Positions 24,707-35,600 of a DNA stretch of 64,000 nucleotides are shown here, piece after piece; positions within the stretch are counted from its first letter, which is position 1; every line of letters starts with the position of its first letter. Location of the stretch: assembly GCA_016169945.1 (NCBI GenBank), contig JADLSH010000318.1, positions 2,266,501 to 2,330,500 on the forward strand, given 5' to 3'. This stretch comes from Trachythela sp. YZ-2020. Lineage: Eukaryota > Cnidaria > Anthozoa > Malacalcyonacea > Clavulariidae. Under the pieces are notes generated by a model. That model did no database searches. It worked only from the letters and a program-made list of their open reading frames with translations, and was not told the origin of the DNA. A program made the translations under genes and the position numbers.

Positions 24707-24994
24707 CAGCTATTTCAATTAAGGTTGTCATAGACAATAGTCAAATGTACAATATGACATTATGAGCGCTAAAAGAATGATGGGAAAATCATAGTTTTAA
24801 ATACGTTTAACACAATCAGTAGCCTCGTGGGAATACAAATATAGTATCTCAGTAGCCATTTGTATTCCCACGAGGCACGAGGCTACTGATGTGTTAAACT
24901 TATTTAAAACTATGATTATTCCCATCATTCATTTAACGCTCATATCAGTTGTACATTTGACTATTGTCTGTGACAACCTTGACTGAAATAGCTG
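24707..24994. mobile_element. Hairpin MITE with TA target duplication
   Basis: A near-complete palindrome with arms of about 130 bp starts CAGCTATTTCA and ends TGAAATAGCTG, flanked by TA on both sides. Arms share phrases such as GACAATAGTCAAATGTACAA and CATAGTTTTAAATA. The TA flank suggests a Tc1/mariner-mobilised element. No coding sequence. Confidence 0.85.
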
Positions 24995-25030
24995 TACATA
25001 CCTATCTACCTACCTACCACCTATCTACCA

Positions 25031-25268
25031 TAGAATAGGAAATGACTAGAAGGGCCACTTGAGGCCGAACCTTTGAAGTTTTTGACGCTGCGCATGTCGC
25101 ATTACGCATGTTCATTACCATTATTCTAGCCAGTCAATTGCATTTTCTGGCCAATAAACACGCTGAACTGGCTGGTCTACCATTATTCTGGCCAGAAAAC
25201 TGCATAAAAATAGGGGATCACGTTGCACTGCTGAGTGGCCTTTCTGCTCATTTCCTATTCTGAGCTAT
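25031..25268. mobile_element. MITE with ~30-bp imperfect TIRs
   Basis: The left end AGAATAGGAAATGACTAGAA and the complement of the right end (AGAATAGGAAATGAGCAGAA) match, followed on both arms by GGCCACT. The interior has ATTATTCTGGCCAG phrases in direct and inverted order. No target duplication could be fixed. Confidence 0.6.
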
Positions 25269-26057
25269 CTTCCTATTTTCCTACCTGTCTAGCCAACAAC
25301 ATATACCTATCTCCCCACATACTTAAAATGTATGAAATTTTTAAAATTTTACACCCAATTTAAAATATTCCTGTTAAATTAGCATTTCTTATGGCAATTT
25401 GTAAGCCCTAAACAGCATGAATCCTAGTAGGGGATATTACTTGTTTCACAACAATACCTAGCATATATTTCCAACTCAGCTTGACCGGGTTTTCAATCTC
25501 GCTGTGTCATAGTTAATGACCAAGTTAACTTGATAAACACAGCACAATATTAGGGACAATGCCTTGCATATGTAGTATCATTGTTTAGCGTGCTGTGATT
25601 GGGATATTGAACCTATACATTGACTTGTGGTGTGTAAATGAAGCCGGGTGACTTGCTGAAATACTAACCAACCTTCAGCATGTGTTTTGACATTGTAAAA
25701 TTTAAATATTGTAAAGTTCAAAATGGCTGCGAATTAAGTTCTTTCAGTCCGGAAACATCTCTAATTGTCCTAATTAGCCCACCTGAAATGTTTCAATTTT
25801 CTTAATGAAGTTCTAACCACGAGATTAATGAACACAACAGAGTTTATAATTAAATTTTTGCAAGATGTCTTCAAAGTCTGTCGTATTTTATAACAACAAG
25901 TAAAAAATGTTCAACAATAGTTTCTGTCTAAAATTAGTAATGATGGGTTTGAAACATCGAAGTTCTTATTGTATTTTTCAGGTAGATTGGTCCAATTTAA
26001 CCGCAGTACATAGTGAAACCGCAGTACATGTATTCTGTATCAAAACTAATGTATTTC

Positions 26058-26072
26058 TATCTTTTCTTTTAG
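26058..26072 (+). promoter_or_regulatory. Probable 5' UTR splice acceptor of the cysteine-rich gene
   Basis: TTTCTATCTTTTCTTTTAG, a strong polypyrimidine tract plus AG, ends 9 bp before the ATG at 26081. The CDS is intronless, so an upstream noncoding exon with an intron in the 5' UTR is likely. Its location was not found. Confidence 0.5.
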
Positions 26073-26080
26073 AATTTTAA

Positions 26081-27622
26081 ATGACTACAGTGGACAAAAG
26101 GGCGTACTATTGGCTACTACTCTTGGTTTACACCTGCCTAACTATCCAAACAGCCTACAGCTCAATAAAATCTTGCAACTTGCACTCAGGCGATAAAGAA
26201 TGCGTTCAGCATTGTGGAAAAATTAAACCCAAAGGCAAAGAGATATGCTCCCTGTCCTGCAAACGAAATAATGGCACTGCGATCGCGTATTGCAACCAAG
26301 TCTGCGATCCCTCAGACGGGAATAGCAAGAAGTGTTCTTTTCATTGTGATGCTGGTAAAGAATGTGTTCAGCAGTGTACACAGGGTCACTGTAAGCATAT
26401 GAAATGCGCACGAAGTCGAGGCACCTGTGAACAATATTGCACGGGGGGTGCGTGCAAGAATATGGTCTGCCACAGTGATTACTGTTTTCAAAACTGCAGA
26501 ACCGGGGGGTGCAACATGAGATGTGGACCGCATGTCAAGTACTGCGAACAAGTATGCACGGGCGGTAACTGCCAGATCACATGCGAAGGCAAAACATGCC
26601 GGGCTTATTGCCCTACCGGCACTTGTGAGACCCGGGGACCAAACTCCGTTATCCAGACACAGTGTAGTATCAAGAATATCAACGCTAAACAGCTATGTGT
26701 GCAGGCCTGTGATTCCAGTGGTTGTTACTGTAAAGCCGACGCTCATTATAAGCACTGCAAACAAGCGTGTAGGGGTGAAACATGTCGAGCTATAACATGT
26801 CACTCAAAGACTTGCAGACAAGACTGCGGAAGTAACTGTTCACTAACATGCAGCGCCGATCATTGCATTCAAGAATGTTCGGGAAGTGGATGTATCCTCT
26901 CCTGCTCTGGAAATGTGCGCACTTGCGAACAGATCTGCAAGAAAGGCCACTGTGAATTCAACTGTGGAGCAAAAGATTGCACCAACGAATGCGAGCCTTC
27001 GGGGACATGTACTTTTAATGAGATTGGTGATCTACGAGGATCGCACCTGGACGCAAAATGCGACTACAGACATAACGGTCAGTGTGAACCGCCTTGCAAA
27101 GCATGCGTGTATGGTGGGCAAGATCTAAAATGCACCGGAACGAATGGTGAAAAATGTGATCAAAATTGCCTTGGGGGTCTTTGTAAGAATGTGAAGTGCT
27201 CGTCAAAGAAAGATTGTCTGCAAAATTGCCCTGGGGGAAAGTGTGGGAATATGGATTGCAGAAGTACTTCATGCGATCAGCGATGCTCTGGAGGCAACTG
27301 CGCTAAAATGCAATGCACTGCACAAAATTGTACTCAAGTTTGTTTAGGCAACTGTCAGAAGATGGTGTGCAACTCTCCCGTGTGTGAACAGTATTGTTTT
27401 CTTGGCGGTTGTAATTTTGAATGTGGACCTAATGTGACCATATGTCGTCAAACGTGTTATTCGGGACAGTGTAATTTTGTGTGCCGGGGGGAGAATTGTC
27501 AACGAACATGCCCTGAGGGGATCTGTTTCAGTATATTGGAAAGTTCGGGCGTGGCGGCTGTGTGCCAGCACTTGTATATTATTTTGATAACGATTGCGAT
27601 TTCAGTGTACATAGGATTGTAA
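26081..27622 (+). CDS. Cysteine-rich repeat protein, secreted or surface-anchored, family unknown
   Basis: A single 513-codon frame with no introns. Residues 9-26 form a hydrophobic signal peptide (LLLLVYTCLTIQTAYS). I count 86 cysteines, about one in six residues, in a repeated spacing close to C-x3-C-x(3-5)-C-x(3-4)-C, often with GG before the third Cys (for example CEQYCTGGACKNMVC). Two halves are homologous: about residues 115-182 and 415-486 share a KMVC/NMVC, CEQYC, GGCN, CGP, C...CP order. A short hydrophobic tail (HLYIILITIAISVYIGL) ends the protein with no cytoplasmic part, suggesting a GPI anchor or tail anchor. I do not recognise a named family; keratin-associated-like or matrix proteins are superficial comparisons only. 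Many disulfides in the secretory path are expected. Confidence 0.85.
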   Translation: MTTVDKRAYYWLLLLVYTCLTIQTAYSSIKSCNLHSGDKECVQHCGKIKPKGKEICSLSCKRNNGTAIAYCNQVCDPSDGNSKKCSFHCDAGKECVQQCTQGHCKHMKCARSRGTCEQYCTGGACKNMVCHSDYCFQNCRTGGCNMRCGPHVKYCEQVCTGGNCQITCEGKTCRAYCPTGTCETRGPNSVIQTQCSIKNINAKQLCVQACDSSGCYCKADAHYKHCKQACRGETCRAITCHSKTCRQDCGSNCSLTCSADHCIQECSGSGCILSCSGNVRTCEQICKKGHCEFNCGAKDCTNECEPSGTCTFNEIGDLRGSHLDAKCDYRHNGQCEPPCKACVYGGQDLKCTGTNGEKCDQNCLGGLCKNVKCSSKKDCLQNCPGGKCGNMDCRSTSCDQRCSGGNCAKMQCTAQNCTQVCLGNCQKMVCNSPVCEQYCFLGGCNFECGPNVTICRQTCYSGQCNFVCRGENCQRTCPEGICFSILESSGVAAVCQHLYIILITIAISVYIGL

Positions 27623-27753
27623 TAATAGTGTTTATATGCTTGTCCGATTTATACCAGGAATGATCCGTCTGGACAAACTTGGTCAAAGAAAAGATAGTTC
27701 GTGTGATAATTCGTCTGCATGTGTAGAAACATGGCAAACAGACGGATCCGTAA

Positions 27754-27925
27754 AGGTACGTTCACACACAGCGATTTGTCGGGCCGATTTTAGGTTTTGC
27801 TGAATGTTAATGACGAAATATTTTCAGTTGATGATGTCACCAGATGACGTTTGCCACGTATTTTTCAAGTATCATTAACGTGCATCTGAAATCGGTCCGA
27901 CAAATCGCAACGTGTGAACGTACCT
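27754..27925. mobile_element. 172-bp Harbinger-like MITE, TAA target duplication
   Basis: The ends AGGTACGTTCACAC and GTGTGAACGTACCT are inverted, and the match continues inward (CGATTTGTCGG.CCGATTT). TAA flanks both sides (27751-27753, 27926-27928). It lies just downstream of the cysteine-rich gene. Confidence 0.85.
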
Positions 27926-28255
27926 TAAGACGAACTATCTGCGTAGTTTGTATATTTAGATGAACTTGCTTGCGTAGTTCGTCTTGACGGATGATCTGTC
28001 TATGCGTGTTAATATGGCATGTTTAACTATCAGAAAAATATTACGCATGATTTGTTCCCAGAGCCATTGCCAGTATAGATCGCGCGCTATTCTAGCCAGT
28101 CCATTTTGGTATGACGGATGATGCTGGATATTGATGGATGATTCATCTCTGGTATAAATTGGGCCACTGATATCCTGTATTGGATATTTGTATATAATAT
28201 AAGTTAACCTATAAGGAAAAATGTCTTTTGATTTGTTGTTGAATTTTCTGCGTTC

Positions 28256-28412
28256 ACACAAAATGACAAATAGAACAAGCAATAAACAAACAGACAAGTC
28301 AATAAACTTGTTATTGACAAACAAACAAACAAACAAACAAACAGACCAGTGAACAAACAGACAAGTAAATAAACATATGATTGACATGTAACAAACAAGC
28401 AAACAGACAGAC
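28256..28412 (-). repeat. Inverted, diverged units at the left edge of the 67-bp array
   Basis: GAACAAACAGACAAGTAAA and ATGATTGACATG are the reverse complement of the forward minisatellite unit (CATGTCAATCA ... TACTTGTCTGTTTGTTC). At least two such diverged inverted units precede the array, with a short (AAAC)n run between them. Confidence 0.75.
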
Positions 28413-28433
28413 GAACAGATCGATGAGAGTTGT

Positions 28434-31400
28434 TCATTTGTTTGTCCGTTTGTTTGCATGTCAATCACATGCTTACCTACTTGTCTGTTTGTTCATTGGT
28501 CAGTCTGTTTGTCCGTTTGTTTGCATGTCAATCACATGCTTACCTACTTGTCTGTTTGTTCATTGGTCAGTCTGTTTCTCCGTTTGTTTGCATGTCAATC
28601 ACATGTTTACCTACTTGTCTGTTTGTTCATTGGTCAGTCTGTTTCTCCGTTTGTTTGTATGTCAATCACATGTTTACCTACTTGTCTTTTTGTTCATTGG
28701 TCAGTCTGTCTCTCCGTTTGTTTGTATGTCAATCACATGCTTACCAACTTGTCTGTTTGTTCGGCATTGGTCAGTCTGTCCGTTTGTTTGCATGTCAATC
28801 ACATGCTTACCAACTTGTCTGTTTGTTCATTGGTCAGTCTGTTTGTCCGTTTGTTTGTATGTCAATCACATGTTTACCTACTTGTCTGTTTGTTCATTGG
28901 TCAGTCTGTTTGTCCGTTTGTTTGTATGTCAATCACATGTTTACCTACTTGTCTGTTTGTTCATTGGTCAGTCTGTTTGTCCGTTTGTTTGTATGTCAAT
29001 CACATGCTTACCTACTTGTCTGTTTGTTCATTGGTCTGTCTGTTTCTCCGTTTGTTTGCATGTCAATCACATGTTTACCTACTTGTCTGTTTGTTCATTG
29101 GTCAGTCTGTTTGTCCGTTTGTTTGTATGTCAATCACATGTTTACCTACTTGTCTGTTTGTTCATTGGTCAGTCTGTCTCTCCGTTTGTTTGTATGTCAA
29201 TCACATGTTTACCTACTTGTCTGTTTGTTCATTGGTCTGTCTGTTTGTCCGTTTGTTTGTATGTCAATCACATGTTTACCTATACTTGTCTGTTTGTTCA
29301 TTGGTCTGTCTGTTTGTCCGTTTGTTTGTATGTCAATCACATGTTTACCTACTTGTCTGTTTGTTCATTGGTCTGTCTGTTTGTCCGTTTGTTTGTATGT
29401 CAATCACATGTTTACCTACTTGTCTGTTTGTTCATTGGTCAGTCTGTTTGTCCGTTTGTTTGCATGTCAATCACATGCTTACCTACTTGTCTGTTTGTTC
29501 ATTGGTCAGTCTGTTTCTCCGTTTGTTTGCATGTCAATCACATGTTTACCTACTTGTCTGTTTGTTCATTGGTCAGTCTGTCTCTCCGTTTGTTTGTATG
29601 TCAATCACATGTTTACCTACTTGTCTGTTTGTTCATTGGTCAGTCTGTTTGTCCGTTTGTTTGCATGTCAATCACATGCTTACCTACTTGTCTGTTTGTT
29701 CATTGGTCAGTCTGTTTGTCCGTTTGTTTGCATGTCAATCACATGCTTACCTACTTGTCTGTTTGTTCATTGGTCAGTCTGTTTCTCCGTTTGTTTGCAT
29801 GTCAATCACATGTTTACCTACTTGTCTTTTTGTTCATTGGTCAGTCTGTCTCTCCGTTTGTTTGTATGTCAATCACATGTTTACCTACTTGTCTGTTTGT
29901 CCGTTTGTTTGTATGTCAATCACATGTTTACCTACTTGTCTGTTTGTTCATTGGTCAGTCTGTCTCTCCGTTTGTTTGCATGTCAATCACATGTTTACCT
30001 ACTTGTCTTTTTGTTCATTGGTCTGTCTGTCTCTCCGTTTGTTTGTATGTCAATCACATGTTTACCTACTTGTCTGTTTGTTCATTGGTCAGTCTGTTTG
30101 TCCGTTTGTTTGTATGTCAATCACATGCTTACCTACTTGTCTGTTTGTTCATTGGTCAGTCTGTTTCTCCGTTTGTTTGTATGTCAATCACATGTTTACC
30201 TACTTGTCTGTTTGTTCATTGGTCAGTCTGTTTCTCCGTTTGTTTGTATGTCAATCACATGTTTACCTACTTGTCTGTTTGTTCATTGGTCAGTCTGTTT
30301 CTCCGTTTGTTTGTATGTCAATCACATGTTTACCTACTTGTCTGTTTGTTCATTGGTCAGTCTGTCTCTCCGTTTGTTTGTATGTCAATCACATGTTTAC
30401 CTACTTGTCTGTTTGTTCATTGGTCTGTCTGTTTGTCCGTTTGTTTGTATGTCAATCACATGTTTACCTATACTTGTCTGTTTGTTCATTGGTCTGTCTG
30501 TTTGTCCGTTTGTTTGTATGTCAATCACATGTTTACCTACTTGTCTGTTTGTTCATTGGTCTGTCTGTTTGTCCGTTTGTTTGTATGTCAATCACATGTT
30601 TACCTACTTGTCTGTTTGTTCATTGGTCAGTCTGTTTGTCCGTTTGTTTGCATGTCAATCACATGCTTACCTACTTGTCTGTTTGTTCATTGGTCAGTCT
30701 GTTTCTCCGTTTGTTTGCATGTCAATCACATGTTTACCTACTTGTCTGTTTGTTCATTGGTCAGTCTGTCTCTCCGTTTGTTTGTATGTCAATCACATGT
30801 TTACCTACTTGTCTGTTTGTTCATTGGTCAGTCTGTTTGTCCGTTTGTTTGCATGTCAATCACATGCTTACTTGTCTGTTTGTTCATTGGTCAGTCTGTT
30901 TGTCCGTTTGTTTGCATGTCAATCACATGCTTACCTACTTGTCTGTTTGTTCATTGGTCAGTCTGTTTCTCCGTTTGTTTGCATGTCAATCACATGTTTA
31001 CCTACTTGTCTTTTTGTTCATTGGTCAGTCTGTCTCTCCGTTTGTTTGTATGTCAATCACATGTTTACCTACTTGTCTGTTTGTCCGTTTGTTTGTATGT
31101 CAATCACATGTTTACCTACTTGTCTGTTTGTTCATTGGTCAGTCTGTCTCTCCGTTTGTTTGCATGTCAATCACATGTTTACCTACTTGTCTTTTTGTTC
31201 ATTGGTCTGTCTGTCTCTCCGTTTGTTTGTATGTCAATCACATGTTTACCTACTTGTCTGTTTGTTCATTGGTCAGTCTGTTTGTCCGTTTGTTTGTATG
31301 TCAATCACATGCTTACCTACTTGTCTGTTTGTTCATTGGTCAGTCTGTTTCTCCGTTTGTTTGTATGTCAATCACATGTTTACCTACTTGTCTGTTTGTT

Positions 31401-31662
31401 CATTGGTCAGTCTGTTTCTCCGTTTGTTTGTATGTCAATCACATGTTTACCTACTTGTCTGTTTGTTCATTGGTCAGTCTGTTTCTCCGTTTGTTTGTAT
31501 GTCAATCACATGTTTACCTACTTGTCTGTTTGTTCATTGGTCAGTCTGTTTGTCCGTTTGTTTGCATGTCAATCACATGTTTACCTACTTGTCTTTTTGT
31601 TCATTGGTCTGTTTGTCAGTTTGTTAGCATGTCAATCACATGTTTACCTACTTGTCTGTTCG
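28434..31662 (+). repeat. 67-bp minisatellite, ~48 tandem units
   Basis: The unit runs ATGTCAATCACATGYTTACC, TACTTGTCTGTTTGTTCATT, GGTCAGTCTGTTTGTCCG, TTTGTTTGY. Neighbouring starts such as 28458 and 28525 are exactly 67 bp apart. Variants (YATG, GY, CAG/CTG, TTTGTCC/TTTCTCC/TCTCTCC, CTTTTTG) distinguish units. Rare indel units occur: +2 bp at 29281 and 30469, a short unit at 29887 and 31071, and -4 bp near 30869. No stop codon occurs in any plus-strand frame of the unit, so three overlapping frames of over 1060 codons result; I do not call them genes. Confidence 0.95.
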
Positions 31663-32640
31663 TAAGTTGTCACGTTGTAATGCAGGGTAAGGCAAGGTTG
31701 TGTTTTTATGGAATGATTTACCTTCTGATATAAAATCGTCCTCTTCAGTTGCTATCCTTAGGACTAAACTATATATATATTATACCAATAAATTGAACAC
31801 TATCTTCAATATAGACGGCCTACGTCGTTCGTTACAAACAAACTGTTGTTCGTAAATATGTAGGAATGCATAGTTCGTGATATATTGTAATTTGTAATTT
31901 TATGTATTGTTATATGTTTATATTGTTACAGCGTACTGTAGTTATACCTCTTTATACAGCAAAAAGAGCGTAAAAATAAAAATATGTACGAAGTAATGAA
32001 CAGACGCTGAATTAGTGAATTGTACTTTGAATAGCTTTATAGCGCCAAAACTAGCATAAATATCTGTACTGCATAGTCGAGTCTCTAAGCAATCCAAGCA
32101 ATTTCTGAATTGATATTGCGCAAATAGCCCAAATATTTTCTGAATATTATACGCTAGGCGGCAAATGCAATTATATAGCTTGGCACTGATTGTAAACAGG
32201 CATAATAGAATAATTATGTTTCTAAATTGTGCTTAAATTCAGTTGGGTTTTCCAAGCTTTTGCTACTATAATGCTAGCAATGCTTTATACCGCTAAAAGA
32301 GTGTAAACGTCAGTACAATATAGTCGAATTATTGGGCAATCGTATGGCTGTTCTTTGCGCAAGTTCTGAAGTGATTTTTACCCAAAAACCCGGGTACTAG
32401 GGGGTCCGGTTACCGAAAAAAAACCCCAAATATTACGCAATCGCCTGTACAGAACTGCAGAATGCCAGCAACATGCTCATTGCAACGATTTAATAATTTA
32501 AAACCTCTTACAATGCAATCACAAGAATATGTATTTTTCTGTCTGCTTGGCTAAGTTTGAGAGCAATTTTGGAGTGAATTTTGGCAGAATTTGGCCTGAG
32601 AAAGTTGACATTTTGACAGTGTCCATTGCAAAATTTCAAA
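31663..32640 (+). promoter_or_regulatory. Upstream region and 5' UTR of the ACC gene
   Basis: AT-rich, without a gene. The last 100 bp before the ATG at 32641 are a plausible 5' UTR with TCAAAATGA as start context. A phrase near AAGAGCGTAAAAATAAAAA (31,965) resembles one near 32,296. No TATA box or defined start site is evident. Confidence 0.4.
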
Positions 32641-35600
32641 ATGACGAGCTCCGCGTCAGATACAGAAGACGAATTTATCGAAATGAAGATAGACAAAGGC
32701 ACAAAGGATGCCAATGTAAGTTGTTTTATAATTTTTGGTCAGTTTAGCGAAGTTTTAGCTAGCTTGTATTTGGTTTCATGTAAGGTTGTTGTGTTTTGAT
32801 GGTGTATTTATATGAACTTTGGAATATAGTGTAAATTCCAATTTCGAAAATGACACACTAGAGTGCACACTTATTGAAGCAATAAAAGATTTAACTACAT
32901 CACTCAATTTTAATTATTTGCCACCAAGTACAAAAGTACTACATTATAATGAAGGAATCTACATTTTTTTCTCGTTCACATAACTGCAGGTTGGCCAGGT
33001 ACTGCACAATAGTGCTTAATAATCATGGTGCCGCTCTGGTAAATTGCACCAACCAATGTAATGAATGAGCACTCATTTTAAAACAAGAATGTTTTTATAC
33101 AGCAAAGTTGAAATTTTAAAGTTTGTGACCAACTGAATGCATGCATGCCCTTCCAAAAACTATTAGACCTAAAAATTGTCCAGTGTAAATAGTATTCTAC
33201 AATAAGCTGCTGTTCTGAATGACCTGAAATATATCTCAAACGTGGTGGTCTAGTGTAGGTAGTATTCTACAAAAACCTGCCATGGTTTGTATCTGAACTA
33301 CCTGAAAAGATAGCTCAACCGTGGGGGTCCAGTGTATGTAGTATTTGACAATAAGCTGTCGTGGTTTGTGTTCGAACTACCTGAAAAGATATCTCAAACG
33401 TGGTGGTCCAGTGTAGGTAGTATTCTACAATAAGCTGCTGTGGTTTGTGTTTGAACTACCTAAAAAGATATCTAAACTGAGGGGGTCCATTATAGGTTGT
33501 ATTTTACATTAAGCTGCCATGGTTTGTGTTTGATCTTCATTGTTTTATATAAAAGTACATATATCATCCCACACAATGTTTCTCAGGTAGTTAATCAGAT
33601 ACAAACCATGGCAGCCTAACATTTAATGTATTTGTTGTCATAGTGCACAGTGGCGGGAATTCACTTTTTAATAAAACTTTTACTCAAGCGCAGATACTCT
33701 AATATAGTTAGCTCTATTTATGACGTTGACATGGCCTGCATGTGGTCCATGGTTCGTAACTGTCCTTGCCATAGGCCTTAAACTTTAGAAATAGTTTAAT
33801 AGTTAGGTTACTTAAATTGATTTTAATTAAGTTTGGGCAGGTACCTTGCATGGTTCTTCGAGTCCCGTTTGTACCTTGCCCATTTAGGGTCCTTTATATT
33901 AGGTTTAATATAGGTATAGGTATATTTAAATTTTTTCACATCATTAAGCTCTTTGTAAATATAGTTTATCTGACCCTAATAAAGATAATAATAATAATAA
34001 TAACCAGAGTTATGAGACATATATGTTTGCCATCCGCCTGTCATGTGATCACATTCTCTGCATGGACAATTTATAGTTAATAGAATGATAGATGATTGTT
34101 TATGTGGACCAAGGGTGGTTGGAATTCTCAGGTTCTACTTTACTGTGCATGATTTTGACAAAACATGAAAATGAAGCTGGCGAGTTTGAACCACGAGTGG
34201 GGATTTCGTTTTTCTGAGAATCTCATTTAGAAGTTTTAAATGCTAATGGTAAGGAAGCAAATACTTAAAATATTCAGTATGTTTGAAAGAAACCTGCGTT
34301 TTGATAGCCATCTTTATGAAGCATATATCTTACAATGCAATTTATGCAAATTAAAAATGATAACAATGTGTCCAGTTTATAGGAATTAATAGGATTAAGT
34401 GTCTCGTTTGCGGGGGGCTTTTCTTCGGTGAATATGGAGATTTTAACCCCATCTCACTTCTTTGTCTATAGCCAAAATCTTGATTGCTGTATGGTCACTC
34501 CAATTTACAAACATGTAAATTTCGCATTGAGTGTATTTACCAATTGAGAGAATTTCAAGATCAACCAAACGCGCAGTTCTCCTTCTTTAAAGCGAGAAAT
34601 ACACAAACATTGAACTAATATAGTTCCAGGAAATATGACAGAGCCGACAAAATATTTGTCTGGACAAGTTAAAACAATAAAATTACAAAAAGCATAATCA
34701 CCACCTCTTTTGTCTCCAATTTCTGGAGCAAATGAGAACAAATTTTAACAGATTTATTCATCAACTGAATCAACAAGAAGAGAGAACACATGACAAACCT
34801 ATTCAGTGTAGGTTACAAACTATAAAGACAAGGTAACCTATATTCAAGAACATGTACTGTGTGCTACCACTACATAAGTTATAACCATATAAAACTCTTA
34901 AGGCCATGTTACACGGGATAACTTTTTCTTCAACTTGCAACGCAATTTTGGCGACACAGAGCCATGTTATGTAGAAATGTACGCACAGAAAAACAGTGAA
35001 CATGGCCTGCGTAAACCACTCCACCGATATTATCATTCTCGTTCATTTTTTGTTGCCTTCTGGGCATGTTCAGCAAGAAAAACATCGCGATTTCTCTGCG
35101 AATATACTTTTTACCTAACATCGCTCTCTGTCCGAAAGTGCAAGTTGCAGAAAATATTGCCTCGCGTATAACATGGCTTTAAATACTCACGTGAGTTCTG
35201 GACAACATCATGCAGATATATAACTTTACTGGTAGCCCACATTAAAGAACATTAGACCACCTCTGAATGATCTGACCATGATTAACTGCATGTCCTTACC
35301 ATAACCATAACCTAGCCATTCTAGAAGACAAAATATTTACCCTTTTAAGATGTTGCGAATAACATGAAACCCTAGACAATAGCTTAAAGTTTTTTTAACA
35401 AAATGAAAGGCATTTTGTTTAAAAGGTCAAAACATTGATAAATTTAACTGGTAGGTTGACATTTGAGAAACGAGTTTCACCGAGGATTTGCCTTTAACAC
35501 GGATGAAATTTTCATCAAAATGACACTGGGCTTTTGATATAAGTTGTAATGTTTGGTGTTCGTGAAAGCGTGCAAACACATAGCGGTGCAAATGGCTTGA

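Noticed and set aside
27956..28468. 170-codon minus-strand gene
   Set aside because: Composed of MITE flank and inverted minisatellite units; no family resemblance.
28256..31662. CRISPR-like array
   Set aside because: The repeats are directly adjacent with no unique spacers, and the surrounding genes are eukaryotic.
28381..31733. Three overlapping frames of over 1060 codons as giant repeat proteins
   Set aside because: They are all explained by a 67-bp unit that lacks sense-strand stop codons. There is no preferred frame, no codon bias and no start context, and all three cannot be selected at once.
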